From positions 137,492,859 to 137,556,858 of the forward strand of contig CM066988.1 in assembly GCA_033977485.1 (NCBI GenBank): a DNA stretch of 64,000 nucleotides, in the 5' to 3' direction. Positions within the stretch are counted from its first letter, which is position 1. Each line of letters begins with the position of its first letter. Below, one piece after another: positions 52,001-61,862 of the stretch. The position numbers were made by a program, and so were the translations under genes. Under the pieces are notes generated by a model that saw only the letters and a program-made list of their open reading frames with translations, was not told where the DNA came from and searched no databases. This DNA is from Hydrangea macrophylla. Taxonomy: Eukaryota; Streptophyta; Magnoliopsida; Cornales; Hydrangeaceae.

Positions 52001-54751
52001 AACAGAGAAGACGTCCATCGAAAATCCAGAAACGCGAAATTCACCAGGAGCACCATTACAAATTTATAGGGACTTGCTATCCTACTACATGCAAGTAGTC
52101 AGATAGCACTGAGTCATTTTCAAATGGACAAGAAAAGTCATTCCACCACATTAAAATGGGCACAGCAAAGTAATTTTACAATGAGGGCACTAAAGTAATT
52201 TACTTTAGGTCTTTTATTAGCTACTTTAGTGTCCTTGTTTTTAATGATGTGGCAGGGACATTTATGTCCATTTAAAAATGTGTACTTTTAGATGTGCAGT
52301 GTGTTAGATATCCTAAGGATAAATATTTGCATAGATATAATATTAACGTACATTTTTATATATAAATGTATGTTTAGATTGCAAGAGAAGAGTGAATCCG
52401 TTATAAGCAATATGCAGGTTGCAAAGAGAACCTGCCAAAGTTTGTCGCGGAATGAAGCAAGATCAATCAAGCGGTCACCACGCTCAGAATAGTAATAAAC
52501 ACCCCCCTTTGAGGATGTTGCTGGATTCCCAAGTATATCATCAGCCTACACGACATACACTATCAAATGTAGCGAATTCAATACTTAAATCCGTAACACT
52601 ACAAAGAATGTAAATTTTACCTGAATGCCGTACTTCATATTAGAAACAACCTGCGAATACTTCGTACTGGTATCAGGGGATCTAAACTGAACAACTTCAA
52701 GCAATTCTAACACCTAAAGTAAAATACGAAAGGAGAACAAAATTAATACATAAGAATGTCCTTATATGGGACAAGAGAAGTGGCACTCTAACAATAGAAA
52801 GACCAATGGGCCTGACTCACCCTCAAAAGACACCTTATCAAGAGAGGATTGCCCAGGTTTATAAGACGCACAGACGGGAGCTATGCCCGGGCGATGTAGG
52901 ACAATCCAACACACCCCCTGGACCACATCAACACTCCCCCTCAATGCCTGATTACACGGCAGGAGGGCAGAGAGCCGAGCCAACAACCCAACTCTGATAC
53001 CCAATAGAAAGACCAATGGGCCTGAGTCACTCTCAAAAGGTGCCTTATGAGGGGAGGATTACCCAAGTTTATAAGAAGCACAGAAGGAGGCTATGCCCTG
53101 GCGATGTGGGACAATCCAACACTAACTGACAAAGGAACATCTATCTAACCACACCCACCAGGACTGGTATCTATTCTAAAGGTAAAATTTGTTATAGCGG
53201 GATTCGTGATTATCATAGATAAAAAGAAATAAAAACAAGGGTTAATTACATTTTACCCCGTGTGGTTAGGTCCATTTTCACTTTACCCCCTGTGATTCAA
53301 AAGTGGACATGTAACCCACCCCCCCATGTCATTTCGGACTAAAGTGAAACTGTTAAGATTTCCCTCAAAATTGATTAAAATTTTAAAAATGGCCAAAAAT
53401 ATTAACACTTAACCCCCTTTGTGAGTTAATTTTGGGGTTAATCCCTTATGTGGAGATAGTGTTGCCAATTAACCCACCTATGCATAGTTTTCAAATCGGG
53501 ATTTGTATTGTGAATCGAAATGATACATGTGAATCGAATCGGGATTCTCGAATCATGAATCGTAAAATTCAGTAACAAATTAAAAAAAAAACCCTATAAA
53601 CATTTCCTCTTCTTTTCTAGGCTTGTACAAACATATCCTTTTTTTATCTAGGTTGTATAAACATACCCTAAGTGGTTTAAAAGAGGTTTGGTAATTAATT
53701 TTTTTGAAAAAATTGAAAAACAAAAACAAAAATATATATATACATATCTATTGGAAAATTAAGTTTTGTGCCTAGCAATCAAGTGAATCGTAAGATTCAC
53801 CTTTGATTCTTGTACATGTTCGATTCGTGTCTCGATACGTATCGTTTTCATGATGAATCGTATCAAATCATAAGATTAGTATCGCAAATCGTACGATCCT
53901 AACAACAGAGCACCTATGTGTATTTTTTTAACACTTTGAGGCTAATTTTGGGGCTAACTGCCTATGTGAGGTAAAATGTCACACTTAAACTCTCCTACGT
54001 GGGACTAATTTTAACACTTAATCCCGTGTGGGGCTATTTTGAGAGAAATCTTAGTAGTTTCACTTTAGTCCAAAACCACGGGGGGTGAATTGTTAAGTGT
54101 CCACTTTTTAACCACAGGGGGTAAAGTGAAAATAGGCTTAACCACAAAGGGATAAAATGTATTGATTCCTAAAAACAATTACATCTACAGTGCCAAATGA
54201 GTGCTAAACAGAAGTACGGTGGCAATGTCAAGAAAAAGCATCATTTATGCATGTGTGAAGCGTAAATCACTAACAACATCAACCAAACAATCAAAGGAAC
54301 AAAACACGAGACAGATACGGAAGGAAGTGCCTCTAAAGATTCAACAGAGAAATTCGTTAAAACTTAAAACCATAGGTAAGAGTATTTGATTATCCAAGAA
54401 ACTTTATGTTGATCCCAAAACTAAAAGGACGTGCGATGCACGGAAGAGATACAATCGGAAGCATGCGTTACAAAAGCATTCATAAACCAAATTGATATGA
54501 TAAGTAAAAATGAAATGAAAACAACTAACAGAAACTACCAGTACCTTACTCTTACAGATTGTCCTGGTTCCAGCATTTTCAGTGCTGTTTTGAAGGATGA
54601 ATGGATGAGATGTACTAAAATCAGTGCCATATTCAACGCTGTCCTCTCCAAATATATGGGCAAGAATACTTTGACATGCATCCCGATGGGTGGAGCTAGC
54701 CATATCGCCAGCATGCAATTCTATTGCTAAAAGCTTCAATAGCCACGCTCT
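32115..54751 (-). CDS. NUP205: Nuclear pore scaffold protein NUP205 (Nup192/DUF3414 family), C-terminal part
   Basis: Twenty exons, high to low: 54751-54545, 52713-52621, 52545-52432, 51977-51807, 51659-51604, 51528-51456, 51339-51149, 51001-50875, 50792-50715, 47521-47357, 45798-45628, 45556-45419, 36224-36081, 35816-35694, 35591-35496, 35373-35236, 35125-35025, 33303-33184, 33109-32974 and 32198-32115. They join in frame to 841 residues plus TGA. Phrases such as RAWLLKLLAIELHAG, YYYSERGDRLIDLASF, GWKYNKNLEEQAAQLHML and YALLLSYFQYCQHM match, from memory, the C-terminal half of Arabidopsis NUP205 (about 1,840 residues), an inner-ring alpha-solenoid of the nuclear pore needed for embryo development. 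The 5' half must lie beyond base 64000. Two introns use GC donors (after 51456 and 36081). Introns of 9.2 kb (45418-36225), 3.2 kb and at least 9.2 kb are swollen by mobile elements. All frames are open, so it is probably functional. Confidence 0.95.
32644..32941. repeat. MITE family C, copy 2 (NUP205 last intron)
   Basis: Ends GGCTGTGTTTGGTTGGCGG and CATGAACCAAACAGAACCTGA are imperfect inverted repeats, with TTAA on the left. About 298 bp. It lies in the intron between the last two exons of NUP205, ending 33 bases from exon 32974-33109. Confidence 0.7.
33861..34359 (-). mobile_element. TRIM retrotransposon in NUP205 intron (family 2)
   Basis: Two terminal repeats of about 144 bp (33861-34004) and 170 bp (about 34190-34359) share CTTATAAAG, AGCATTTGGGCT/AGCATTTTGGGCT and the ends TGTGATATCACTC or TGTGGAAATCCCACATCGG. 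On the minus strand a primer site GTATCAGAGTGG lies inside the first repeat, and a purine tract AAGTGGAAGGGA precedes the second. No coding capacity. One LTR contains a run of 29 G at 34290-34318. No target duplication is seen, so the ends are decayed. Confidence 0.75.
36225..38240. other. NUP205 intron part with decayed repeat DNA
   Basis: Part of the 9.2-kb intron. CTATCTGCACGGGTTTTGG occurs near 36613 and again near 37239, suggesting the ends of a decayed element of about 650 bp. A GAGA tract lies at about 37472-37518. ACAATCTTCCTTTCATA occurs three times at 38117-38180. No gene recognised. Confidence 0.45.
38241..41560 (+). mobile_element. hAT transposon remnant 1 inside NUP205 intron
   Basis: A near-complete transposase relic (38910-41169) is flanked by subterminal repeats of a GAGTGCGG/CCGCACTC core: GAGTGCGGCA, GAGTGCGTCGCGACATGCCG twice at 38252-38306, and CCGCACTCGCACTG and CCGCACTCGCGTCCC at 41482-41540. 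Multiple short subterminal motifs are usual in hAT elements. The exact termini and 8-bp target duplication could not be fixed; the left end seems disturbed. Confidence 0.7.
38910..41169 (+). pseudogene. hAT transposase (BED zinc finger + hAT dimerisation domain), broken
   Basis: A BED-type finger (WSFQCKFCNKTAVGSYARVKAHL, so C-x2-C then H) is near 39030-39100. It is followed by the DUF659-like catalytic part with TDGWTDAQRRPLTNFMAVTE, then FWTPCVVHTLNLVLKDM, and the C-terminal dimerisation region ALKLLGQPCSSSCFERNWS at about 40840-40900. Breaks include a 2-base shift at about 38975 between the ATG side and the finger, a lost base near 39673 that creates a stop, and further shifts near 39900-39950 and 40160. 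A small GT-AG intron (40483-40574) remains. It sits sense-opposite to NUP205 in the same intron. No active transposase can be made. Confidence 0.85.
41390..42109. repeat. AT-rich spacer with ~95-bp direct repeat
   Basis: A segment with GTTAGTCATACTTTATTTAT through GTATCAAAATAATAGTG occurs at about 41640-41735 and again at about 41770-41850. It lies between the two hAT relics and may be the 5' part of the second one. Confidence 0.65.
42110..44209 (+). pseudogene. hAT transposase relic 2 with internal deletion
   Basis: Starts at an ATG and keeps an intact BED finger (CNYCHNLMKGGGVSRLKQHL) over the first 126 codons, ending DSDDDDRELT and a stop at 42488-42490. Later pieces match the DUF659-type core (IITDNGSVYKKAGEML, WTPCATHSLNLILHDF, 43160-43300). 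A Ser/Gly/Tyr-rich tail is present at 43750-43900. The hAT C-terminal dimerisation domain, expected between about 43640 and 43700, is missing, so an internal deletion is likely. Several stops and shifts are present. It belongs to a different hAT subgroup from relic 1. Confidence 0.75.
44805..44855. repeat. (GTGA)n(GA)n microsatellite in NUP205 intron
   Basis: Four to five GTGA units pass into a pure GA run. Another GA run is at about 45997-46028, and an AAT/TTAA tract at about 47008-47046. Confidence 0.85.
45799..47356. other. NUP205 intron between exons 47357-47521 and 45628-45798
   Basis: About 1.56 kb of AT-rich intron with a GA microsatellite and an AAT tract. I see no mobile element with clear ends and no gene. 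Confidence 0.6.
48463..50587. mobile_element. Solo-LTR-like insertion, 2125 bp, TSD GAAAC
   Basis: Starts TGCAGCACCTGTAATTTC and ends TTACTCCGGGGCGTGACA, giving TG...CA ends, and is flanked by the 5-bp direct repeat GAAAC (48458-48462 and 50588-50592). This size, these ends and the 5-bp duplication fit a solo LTR. It contains three tandem units of 47 bp (starts 49702, 49749, 49796) and clusters of CGAGCGCTCG-type palindromes near 48660 and 49165. Its last ~60 bp resemble the end of the 56.2-62.6 kb insertion. No coding sequence is seen. Confidence 0.8.
50972..51087 (-). repeat. 56-bp tandem duplication covering a NUP205 3' splice site
   Basis: An identical 56-bp block occupies 50972-51027 and 51032-51087 (period 60). 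It contains the first 30 bases of exon 51001-50875 and its acceptor CTATTCAG. Only the copy nearer the exon (acceptor ending at 51002) keeps the frame; the other acceptor (ending at 51062) would read into a stop after about 12 codons. Confidence 0.9.
52119..52281. repeat. MITE family D, copy 2 (NUP205 intron)
   Basis: CATTTTCAAATGGACAAGAA then TCATTCCACCACATT on the left is complementary to AATGATGTGGCAGGGAC and TTTATGTCCATTTAAAAATG on the right. It shares GGCACTAAAGTAATTTTAC-type phrases with the copy in the polygalacturonase gene. Confidence 0.7.
52793..53121 (-). mobile_element. Intact TRIM retrotransposon in NUP205 intron (family 1), TSD CTAAC
   Basis: Only 329 bp long. Two LTRs of exactly 119 bp (52793-52911 and 53003-53121) enclose 91 bp. 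Read on the minus strand, each LTR begins TGTTGGATTGTCC and contains TATAAAC. GGGTATCAGAG, complementary to tRNA-Met, follows the first LTR, and a purine tract GAGGGGGAG lies in the spacer. The element is flanked by CTAAC at 52788-52792 and 53122-53126. Terminal-repeat retrotransposons in miniature have exactly this layout and move with proteins supplied by other elements. The two LTRs differ at roughly a dozen sites. Confidence 0.9.
53239..54165. repeat. Large foldback element (~0.93 kb) in NUP205 intron
   Basis: The left arm (53239-53370) contains ATTACATTTTACCCCGTGTG, TTTCACTTTACCCCCTGTG and GGACTAAAGTGAAACT. The right arm (about 54040-54165) contains the complements AGTTTCACTTTAGTCC, CACAGGGGGTAAAGTGAAAA and AAAGGGATAAAATGTA. 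The arms pair over more than 100 bp with mismatches. The middle holds a second, nested set of inverted phrases around GAATCGAATCGGGATTC and GATACGTATCG (53500-53900). Confidence 0.8.
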
Positions 54752-56200
54752 CTGGGAAGGGCAAAAATTATGGACTTCAAAAAAAATTCTCATACGTGAC
54801 CAGATAAAATAGATAACCAAAGTCAGTAGTAAACAATCAAAATAGGTATAATCTCTTGCAATAGGAAATTCACACACTGCACGTAAGAATTGTCAATGCC
54901 ATGACAATGATGAATTAATCCAAATCAATCTTAAACTCCAGCATTATTTGCACAAAGTGGCTGCACTCAGAATTGACCTGGGTTTTCATGCTTGGCAATC
55001 CAAGCTTTTACAGTTACAGCAAGAAATGGTCCATACTTAACATCTCCAAGAAAGCCATACTGCCCTCACTTACATTTACAACAATAGCTATATGCAAAGA
55101 GAGAGAGAGAGAGACCAGTCTGCCACCGATAACTTGCACGCACATAATGGAGAAGTAAACTAATAGTCACAGACCTAAAAGTATGCTCCCAAAGAATAGA
55201 TCAGAAAATCAAGGACTTCTCAAAAAGTGACTGCAATTTTATGAGATTTTTTAATTCTCCAATTTTTTTTTATTTTTTATTTTTTTTTTTTCACTTTTCT
55301 TTACAATAGATGAATGAAATTTGATGTCGATGAACTTCAGTACAAGCTCACTGGAGTATGCACAAAAATATACTCCCTCCATCCCATTTTATGTGTCCAT
55401 CTTTGGAATTCCAACTTTTTAAGGTAACATCATTAATTCCATTCATAAACATGGAAATAGTTGTACTTTTCTCAATAAAACCATCTAATTAAACTTATAT
55501 TCATTTTTTTTCCTTCTTTCCATGTTTTTGATATTCTCAATATAAGAAGGGTAGTTTTGAAAAGTTAGCAAGAATCTTCTCATTATATTCCCGAAGTGGC
55601 CAACATTTTGGGACTATCGAAAAAGGAATATTGGACACAAAAATGGGCCGGAGGGAGTAATACTCAAATCCACTTTAGTTCCCCATTCAAGTAATCTTCA
55701 TTCTTCAATACCTTTGATACAAAACATGGAAACAATGCAAACATAAGTGGGAATAATTTGCATGTTTAAAAAGGGTAATGTAAGGCCCCACATTTTTCCA
55801 GCTATTGATATTAGTCTAGTGCTTTGTATGAGGTGGTCTACTTATTCCGTATAAAAATATGCAAGACGTAGTATGCCTGGCAACATAAGCTATTGGGTCT
55901 GAGATGAAAATAATAGGCAATACACTAACATTGTGTGCATGTTCATTCAAGGAGTGGTCTATCTCATTCAGATCCATGCTTGTACAACTGTACACAAAAT
56001 TAGATAAGAGAAGAAAGAATCCAGGACTTGACTTCGAATTTGAAAGGACCAAAAGTTAATCTCGCAAAAAAAAGGACTGTAGGACAAAGAAAATATATAC
56101 TTAGGCAGGTAAGTTCTTGAACACCTAATTTCAATTTTTTTTTTTTTATTTAGATGGGGGGAAAAAAACAGAACCTAGTAGTGCTTTCTTTGCTTAAATT
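54752..56200. other. Start of the intron upstream of NUP205 exon 54545-54751
   Basis: No exon matching the expected upstream NUP205 sequence was found here. It holds a Stowaway-like copy (55373-55657), a short GA tract (55099-55114) and T runs near 55262-55292. Confidence 0.6.
55373..55657. repeat. Stowaway-like MITE, family B, copy 4
   Basis: Ends CTCCCTCCATCCCATTTTAT and AAAATGGGCCGGAGGGAG with TA flanks; 285 bp. It is more diverged than the pair at 24 kb. Confidence 0.85.
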
Positions 56201-57742
56201 TGTAATACCCTTGAAAATTAGAAAATATAGAAATAGACTTCTAAGTTTATTTCCGGTAATTAATTCCGTAACCTGTACTAATATACGTGTTATATATTTG
56301 AGGGCGTTCAAGATTTTAATATTCATAGAATTTGTATCGCTTTGTTAATGTGATTTTAATTGCTAAGCTCGACCCCGTGTATTAATATCGTATTTTAATA
56401 AATGCTATCGTTAAATAATAAATATAGAATATTTTTAATATTCATCGTCGCTAAATTTATAACTATAGATTGCTTTTAATAATTATTATCGCTTAAGCTT
56501 TAATTATCGATTATTTAAATATCTGTAATTTGCTAAGTTTATAACTATAGGTTATATCGTATATTAATATTATGTTAACATTATTCGTCGTCAGTTAATA
56601 TTTTAATATTATAGGTTATACTATTATTCGGACCCAATAGTTGTGACCACAATTAGGATTTGCATATTCGACTTTATTTAGCTCTGTAAGTATAAGTTGT
56701 AATTATATTATATTGCAGACCCAATAGCCCCGTGACTATAGTTGTGATTTTTATATGGTATCGATATTTATTTTATTATAGACCCGGACTGTGATTCTTA
56801 GACCAAGACTGAAGTACACGTGAACCCGTACACAGCCCTGTATATGTACACACTTTCAGTCTCGCAACCACTTTGCAGCATTGCACGAACCAAGATGTGG
56901 GCCTCACCCTCGACCACGTGGCAACCATGCATTGACCACCACCACCACTTGTCTTTAATTGGACATTTGTCCAAACTATATAATATATGTAGATTATAGT
57001 TTATACATATATTATACTCTACATATCATGTACTACATACATATATACTACATATATACAGATTTAGGGGAGGAAGAGAAAGAGACTACCCGAGAGAGAG
57101 AGAGAAGCACCCACTTTCGGCTATAACACACACCCCCACCCCTCACCTTCACTCTCGGCCTCACCAGACCCACATGCAGCACACACAATCTGCTGGGCAG
57201 ATTTAGAGAAGAGAGAAGGAAAAAGGACCAAAGCTAGAAGGGAAGAAGAAGATGGGGAAGAGAGGAAGAGATTGAGATTGGGAAAAAGGAGAGGGGATTG
57301 AACCTTGTGAGGTAACCCACCCCCAAATCCTCTCTTTTCTGGATATATATATATATATATATTAGACAATTGCCATTAAATCCCCCATCCATGTACTTTC
57401 ATGGATAAAGGACACCAAATATCTTTATTTAATACTAGATCCCTAGGATCCTAGTTAATACACCTAATCATGGTTAATAATTTTATTTATTCCCTGAATA
57501 CCCTTATTTATACTTTGTAAGATATATATGTATAAGCATATATGCAGTAAATCAGTGACTTAATGCTCTACTTAATTTGGTCTTTTAACTCCTGATTTTC
57601 CACAATGTGATTTGTATTGAATGTGATGTTTTTTTTTCTAAAGATATTGAATGTGAGACTAATTACATTCATTACTCCCCTTAATCCATGCGGCCCTTTT
57701 AGCACATTTTGTGGTGATTTTTCTGGGTTTCTCCTTGCAATA

Positions 57743-57894
57743 ATGATAGGTGCACAATGAATTGCACAAATGTGCAGCACAGTGTTGGACCTTGTGCTGA
57801 AAAGCTTGTACACACAAAAAAGTGTGCATAGGCTTTTCAGCACAAGGTCCAACCATGTGCTGCACGTTTGTGCAATTCGTTATATGCCTATCAT
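57743..57894. repeat. Near-perfect 72-bp-arm palindrome
   Basis: AATGATAGG at the left and CCTATCATT at the right frame arms of about 72 bp. Inner matches include GTTGGACCTTGTGCTGAAAA against TTTTCAGCACAAGGTCCAAC. The loop is only about 10 bp. TA precedes and follows, so a Stowaway-like or foldback MITE is likely. Confidence 0.85.
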
Positions 57895-58071
57895 TACTCT
57901 TCTCCTAGTGTTCAAAGAGTGTACTTACAATTCCTTCAATCATTGACCCTTGCATTAAGGTATTTATTATCTCTATTAATTACATACATGCTAGACAATA
58001 TATTTCTACAGCAATCATTATGCCCAACTTGAAACAATAAGATCATCATCAATTTTTTTGGTCATTATTTT

Positions 58072-58900
58072 ACTTGTGAAATTCACAAACAATCTGTTGG
58101 TACATGAAGCCAAAAAAATGGTTTATAAGTTCCACAAGTGAGACTTGTGAAATTCACAAAATAAGCTGGTGGTATATAAAGCAAAAAAAAATTTGGATTA
58201 TAAGTCACATAAGTGAGACTTGTGAAATTCACAAAACACATTATTCTGATTATATTAGGTTTTTAAGCCATTTAAATAGATAACTACATTCACATTCGCA
58301 TTTGTATAACTTTATACTAGGTTTGAGAAGTTCACAATTTATATCAAACACCATTTTTCTCTAGTTGGATTGTGTAGTTTAGAAATTAAACAACTAAGTA
58401 ATGGGGTAAGTGCATTTTGTGAATTGTGAATTTCCCAACAATGTTTTATTAGTAAGTTTTCAGGTCTTTAGAAGCGTCTCAGCAGATAAAGGTCATTAAG
58501 GTGTTGACATTTGTGACATTCACAATTATACTATTTGAATCCCACCATATTTCCAATTTATTGTGTTGTTAGGTCTGTGAATTTCACATATAGAACTGTA
58601 GCCCCCCGATGTTAAATAGTGAATTTTACTACTTGACGACCACATGTAAATTTCACAACCAACCTGTATTTTTGGTGGTTTCTACGAAATTCCTGATAAG
58701 GCAAACCATGAAGAACACCAAAATAGCATGTGACAAGGCAATCACAAAATTTCACGAATACTGGGTAAATTTAACTATACACACACAATTGAGTGAATTG
58801 AACGAAAAATCTGACAAGAAGCTAACAATATAAGGAATCAATGGGAAAATTTCACGAATACTCTTAGAAGAAACTTAGTTTGATGGAAATCAAACTCTAT
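58072..58900. repeat. Cluster of GTGAAATTCAC-type palindromic motifs
   Basis: Three imperfect tandem units of about 75 bp (58072-58245) each start with CTTGTGAAATTCACAAA. At least six further variants (GTGACATTCACAA, GTGAATTTCACA, AAATTTCACAA, AAATTTCACGAATAC) follow up to 58.9 kb. Dense short motifs in both orientations resemble the subterminal regions of CACTA or hAT transposons. Confidence 0.65.
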
Positions 58901-59221
58901 GAATTTCATAAAAAGTATGTACTTTTCAAGTGGGAACATCATAAATCATAGTCTCAAAGGACCCTAATTACACCAATATCTTACTTTTCTTCCCCATGTT
59001 GACTATATCAATAATCAAGCATAAGAATCCCGGCACGATCCCTTTCCACGTCGGATTCTTCACGAAAAATGTTGAACTCCTCACCAAAACTTTTTTTTTT
59101 AATGATTCGTTTAAGAAGCAAACGTCTTATGGACCAAGAAGAGATTGATGTTGTGCATGCCCTAGATAAGGAGAAAGGCATCACTCTGGAAGATTTCAAA
59201 CTCGTAAAGATGCATATGGCC

Positions 59222-59222
<1 letters not shown>

Positions 59223-59281
<59 letters not shown>
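59223..59281. repeat. (CT)n microsatellite
   Basis: Pure CT run of about 58 bases directly upstream of the 75-bp duplication. Confidence 0.92.
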
Positions 59282-59283
<2 letters not shown>

Positions 59284-59328
59284 AATAATAGGAAGAGAAC
59301 CATGAAGATCTATAATTTATTTGTAAAT

Positions 59329-59478
59329 GAATTGTTGCTGGAAGTTATGTATGTTTATGGTCAATTTCAAAATTTCCAATTTTGGAAGACTAAATTTAGG
59401 ACTGAATTGTTGCTGGAAGTTATGTATGTTTATGGTCAATTTCAAAATTTCCAATTTTGGAAGACTAAATTTAGGACA
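59329..59478. repeat. 75-bp exact tandem duplication
   Basis: Two adjacent units starting GAATTGTTGCTGGAAGTTAT and ending TTTAGGAC, identical apart from at most one base. The unit is a multiple of three, so a 93-codon open segment (59302-59583) reads through both; no homology of that segment is recognised. Confidence 0.88.
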
Positions 59479-61579
59479 GAAATTTGGGGAAGAATCAATT
59501 ATGAAAGGTTATCTTTAGGAAGGATGTTGACCAACTTGACCTACAAGGGTACTTTGGGACATAGAAAAAAGGAAGGGACTTGATACAAATCGTTTTTAAC
59601 TCAATGGTCTATTGCCTCTTATTCATATTGTATAGGGATATAATACTAATTAACCCTATATATATATACTTAACACACATGCATGTACCAAGCAAAGCCT
59701 TAGACCCACCATGGTCGGACCACCATTAGAGCTTCCAAGAAGCTTAATTTTCCAATCACAACTAAACATCCCCAAAATGGTACCAAACAGACCCTAAGGA
59801 TCCTATTAAGACCCCATAGGTTCAGTTTTTGATTTCGGAATCATTTGGTAGGACATGCAAGCAATTATTCCTTTTTAACCAAATCTGTTTTTCTCCTTTT
59901 TCGTGGAAACCATTAGGATTTGGGTTCTGTAATGTACTGGAAAGTTGTAGGGCTCGTCGAGACGATCGATTTTCATATAGGACTTGCCTATTTTCGATGA
60001 GAAATGAGAGAGATATGGTTGTTTTAAATTTATGTATTAATATGTGTATATACGTTATATATATATATATATACCAAGCCCAGAAATTCGTGGGAAAAAG
60101 AAGAGGAGTCATAAGAGATTTTCTATGGCACATTTATGTAGTGTATTTGTACGATATGTATTGGTTAGTAAATATGTTTTAATTAGTTTAATAATATAGT
60201 TTTAATGTATAATCAACATGTTTCAATTTCTGAAAAATATTATTTAGTAAAAAATATTTTTACATTCTAAAAAATATTTCAGTAATTATATAATGCATTA
60301 TTATGTATTTGGTTTTGAATAAATAATAAATGTTAGTTTGATAAAGAGTTATTAGTTTTAAATTATGGGAAAATATTTTATGATATTATTAAATTCTGAA
60401 ATATTATTTTATAATATTTCTTATATTCTGAAATTATTTTATTATTTATATATTATACTTATTATTTATTTGAATTCAAATAAATAATAAAAGTTACCTT
60501 TAAATAATAACTATTAGGTAATAAATACCTAATGACTTTTTCAAAGTCTAGAAAATTATGTTGTTAATCCCAAAACCTGATGACTTTGTTTTATAAATTA
60601 TTTATTTATAAAACCCGAACTTTAGTATTTTTAATATTATTTAATTATTTATAAAAGCCCCGTTTGGCTATGTTAATTTATTTAAATACCAAACGAACTC
60701 CGAAAATTAGGAGAAAAATACTAATATCCTATTTTAAGGCCTAGTATTTAATAAAAATATTTTTATGGACCAAATGTCTTCCTAAAATATATTTTATAAT
60801 TATAGGACTGCCGAGACTATAATTATATATTTAGGGTATTAATAATTTGCAATAAATAAACCGTGGCTCAGAAAATTACGCGGTCAGTTCCCAGAGTCTT
60901 AGAATGATGTCTAGCACATCTCCTTAAAGTTTGGTGACCTTTCGACTCGATCAAAAATACAACTTGTCTTTAGGGCCCACACTAGTATAGAGAACCCAGC
61001 CTTTTATACGACGGACTCCGATTTGAGTCTAGTCAATGGAGTTAAACTCAAAATGATGTCTAGATCATCATGTTGAGGTTTAGGAATCCACCTAGCACAA
61101 TTACCATTATGCCCTTGATTCTAGTACACTTATTAATCAACGTTCTATGAATTTATATACTTTGTAGGAACCACCGTTACGCTCGTTTTTACGCACCCGC
61201 ATCGAGGTGAGTCGTCCTAACTCACGTGGTATATTATAGATTTACTCTATGTCTATTGTGTGAATATCCAGTGTGTCCTGTGCGGACATGACTAATGAGA
61301 ATTATATATATGTACGTTCAGATTTACTGTCTATATGATGAACGCATGTTTAATTATCCAAACTCCATGCTCAGTTATTAATTGTCGTTATACATGATTA
61401 TTATGCTTCACAAATATACAATCACATGGACATTCATATGAACGTAACCGAGTTATGATGTCAATGTTGACGTCTGCATGGTTAGTCAAGGGAACTAACC
61501 CAGTCATGTTGTCATACATGTTGAGTGGATCGTGGAGGTCCATATGGTGCAGTCAAATCATTGGGTACAACAATGAAAT

Positions 61580-61862
61580 GCTATAGGACCATGCTAGGCG
61601 ACGATAGCAATGTATCCATTGAAGTGGAACATGAGTTGAAGGTTGATACGCTATAGGGCCATGCTAGGCGACGATAGCAAAGTATCCATCTGAACTTTGA
61701 ATAAAATAGTTACATTTCTAATGCTATAGGGCCATGCTAGGCGACGATAGCGCTGTAACTATTCTATTCTCTAGGCAAGGTCACGAGGACCTAAGAGTCC
61801 AATGATTACACTCTTTTTTTTTAAACCAAAACTGCTATAGGGCCATGCTAGGCGACGATAGC
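61580..61862. repeat. Four 29-bp hairpin units in the 6.36-kb insertion
   Basis: Copies at 61580-61608, 61650-61678, 61723-61751 and 61834-61862. Each begins GCTATAGG and ends GACGATAGC, so the ends (GCTAT/ATAGC) are complementary. Only one base differs among the four. Spacer sequences after each copy are also related (GTATCCAT..., GTAA(C/T)ATT...-type). Confidence 0.9.

Noticed and set aside
55816..56052. A possible upstream NUP205 exon on the minus strand
   Set aside because: Its translation does not resemble the part of NUP205 that precedes RAWLLKLL, and no suitable splice sites frame it.
57121..57369. An open segment on the minus strand as a gene
   Set aside because: It is a low-complexity Ser/Leu-rich read-through of GA-rich leader-like DNA inside the 6.36-kb insertion.
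61580..61862. The 29-bp units as a CRISPR-like array
   Set aside because: Only four units with unequal, mutually related spacers, inside a plant LTR-like insertion; no cas genes or prokaryotic context.
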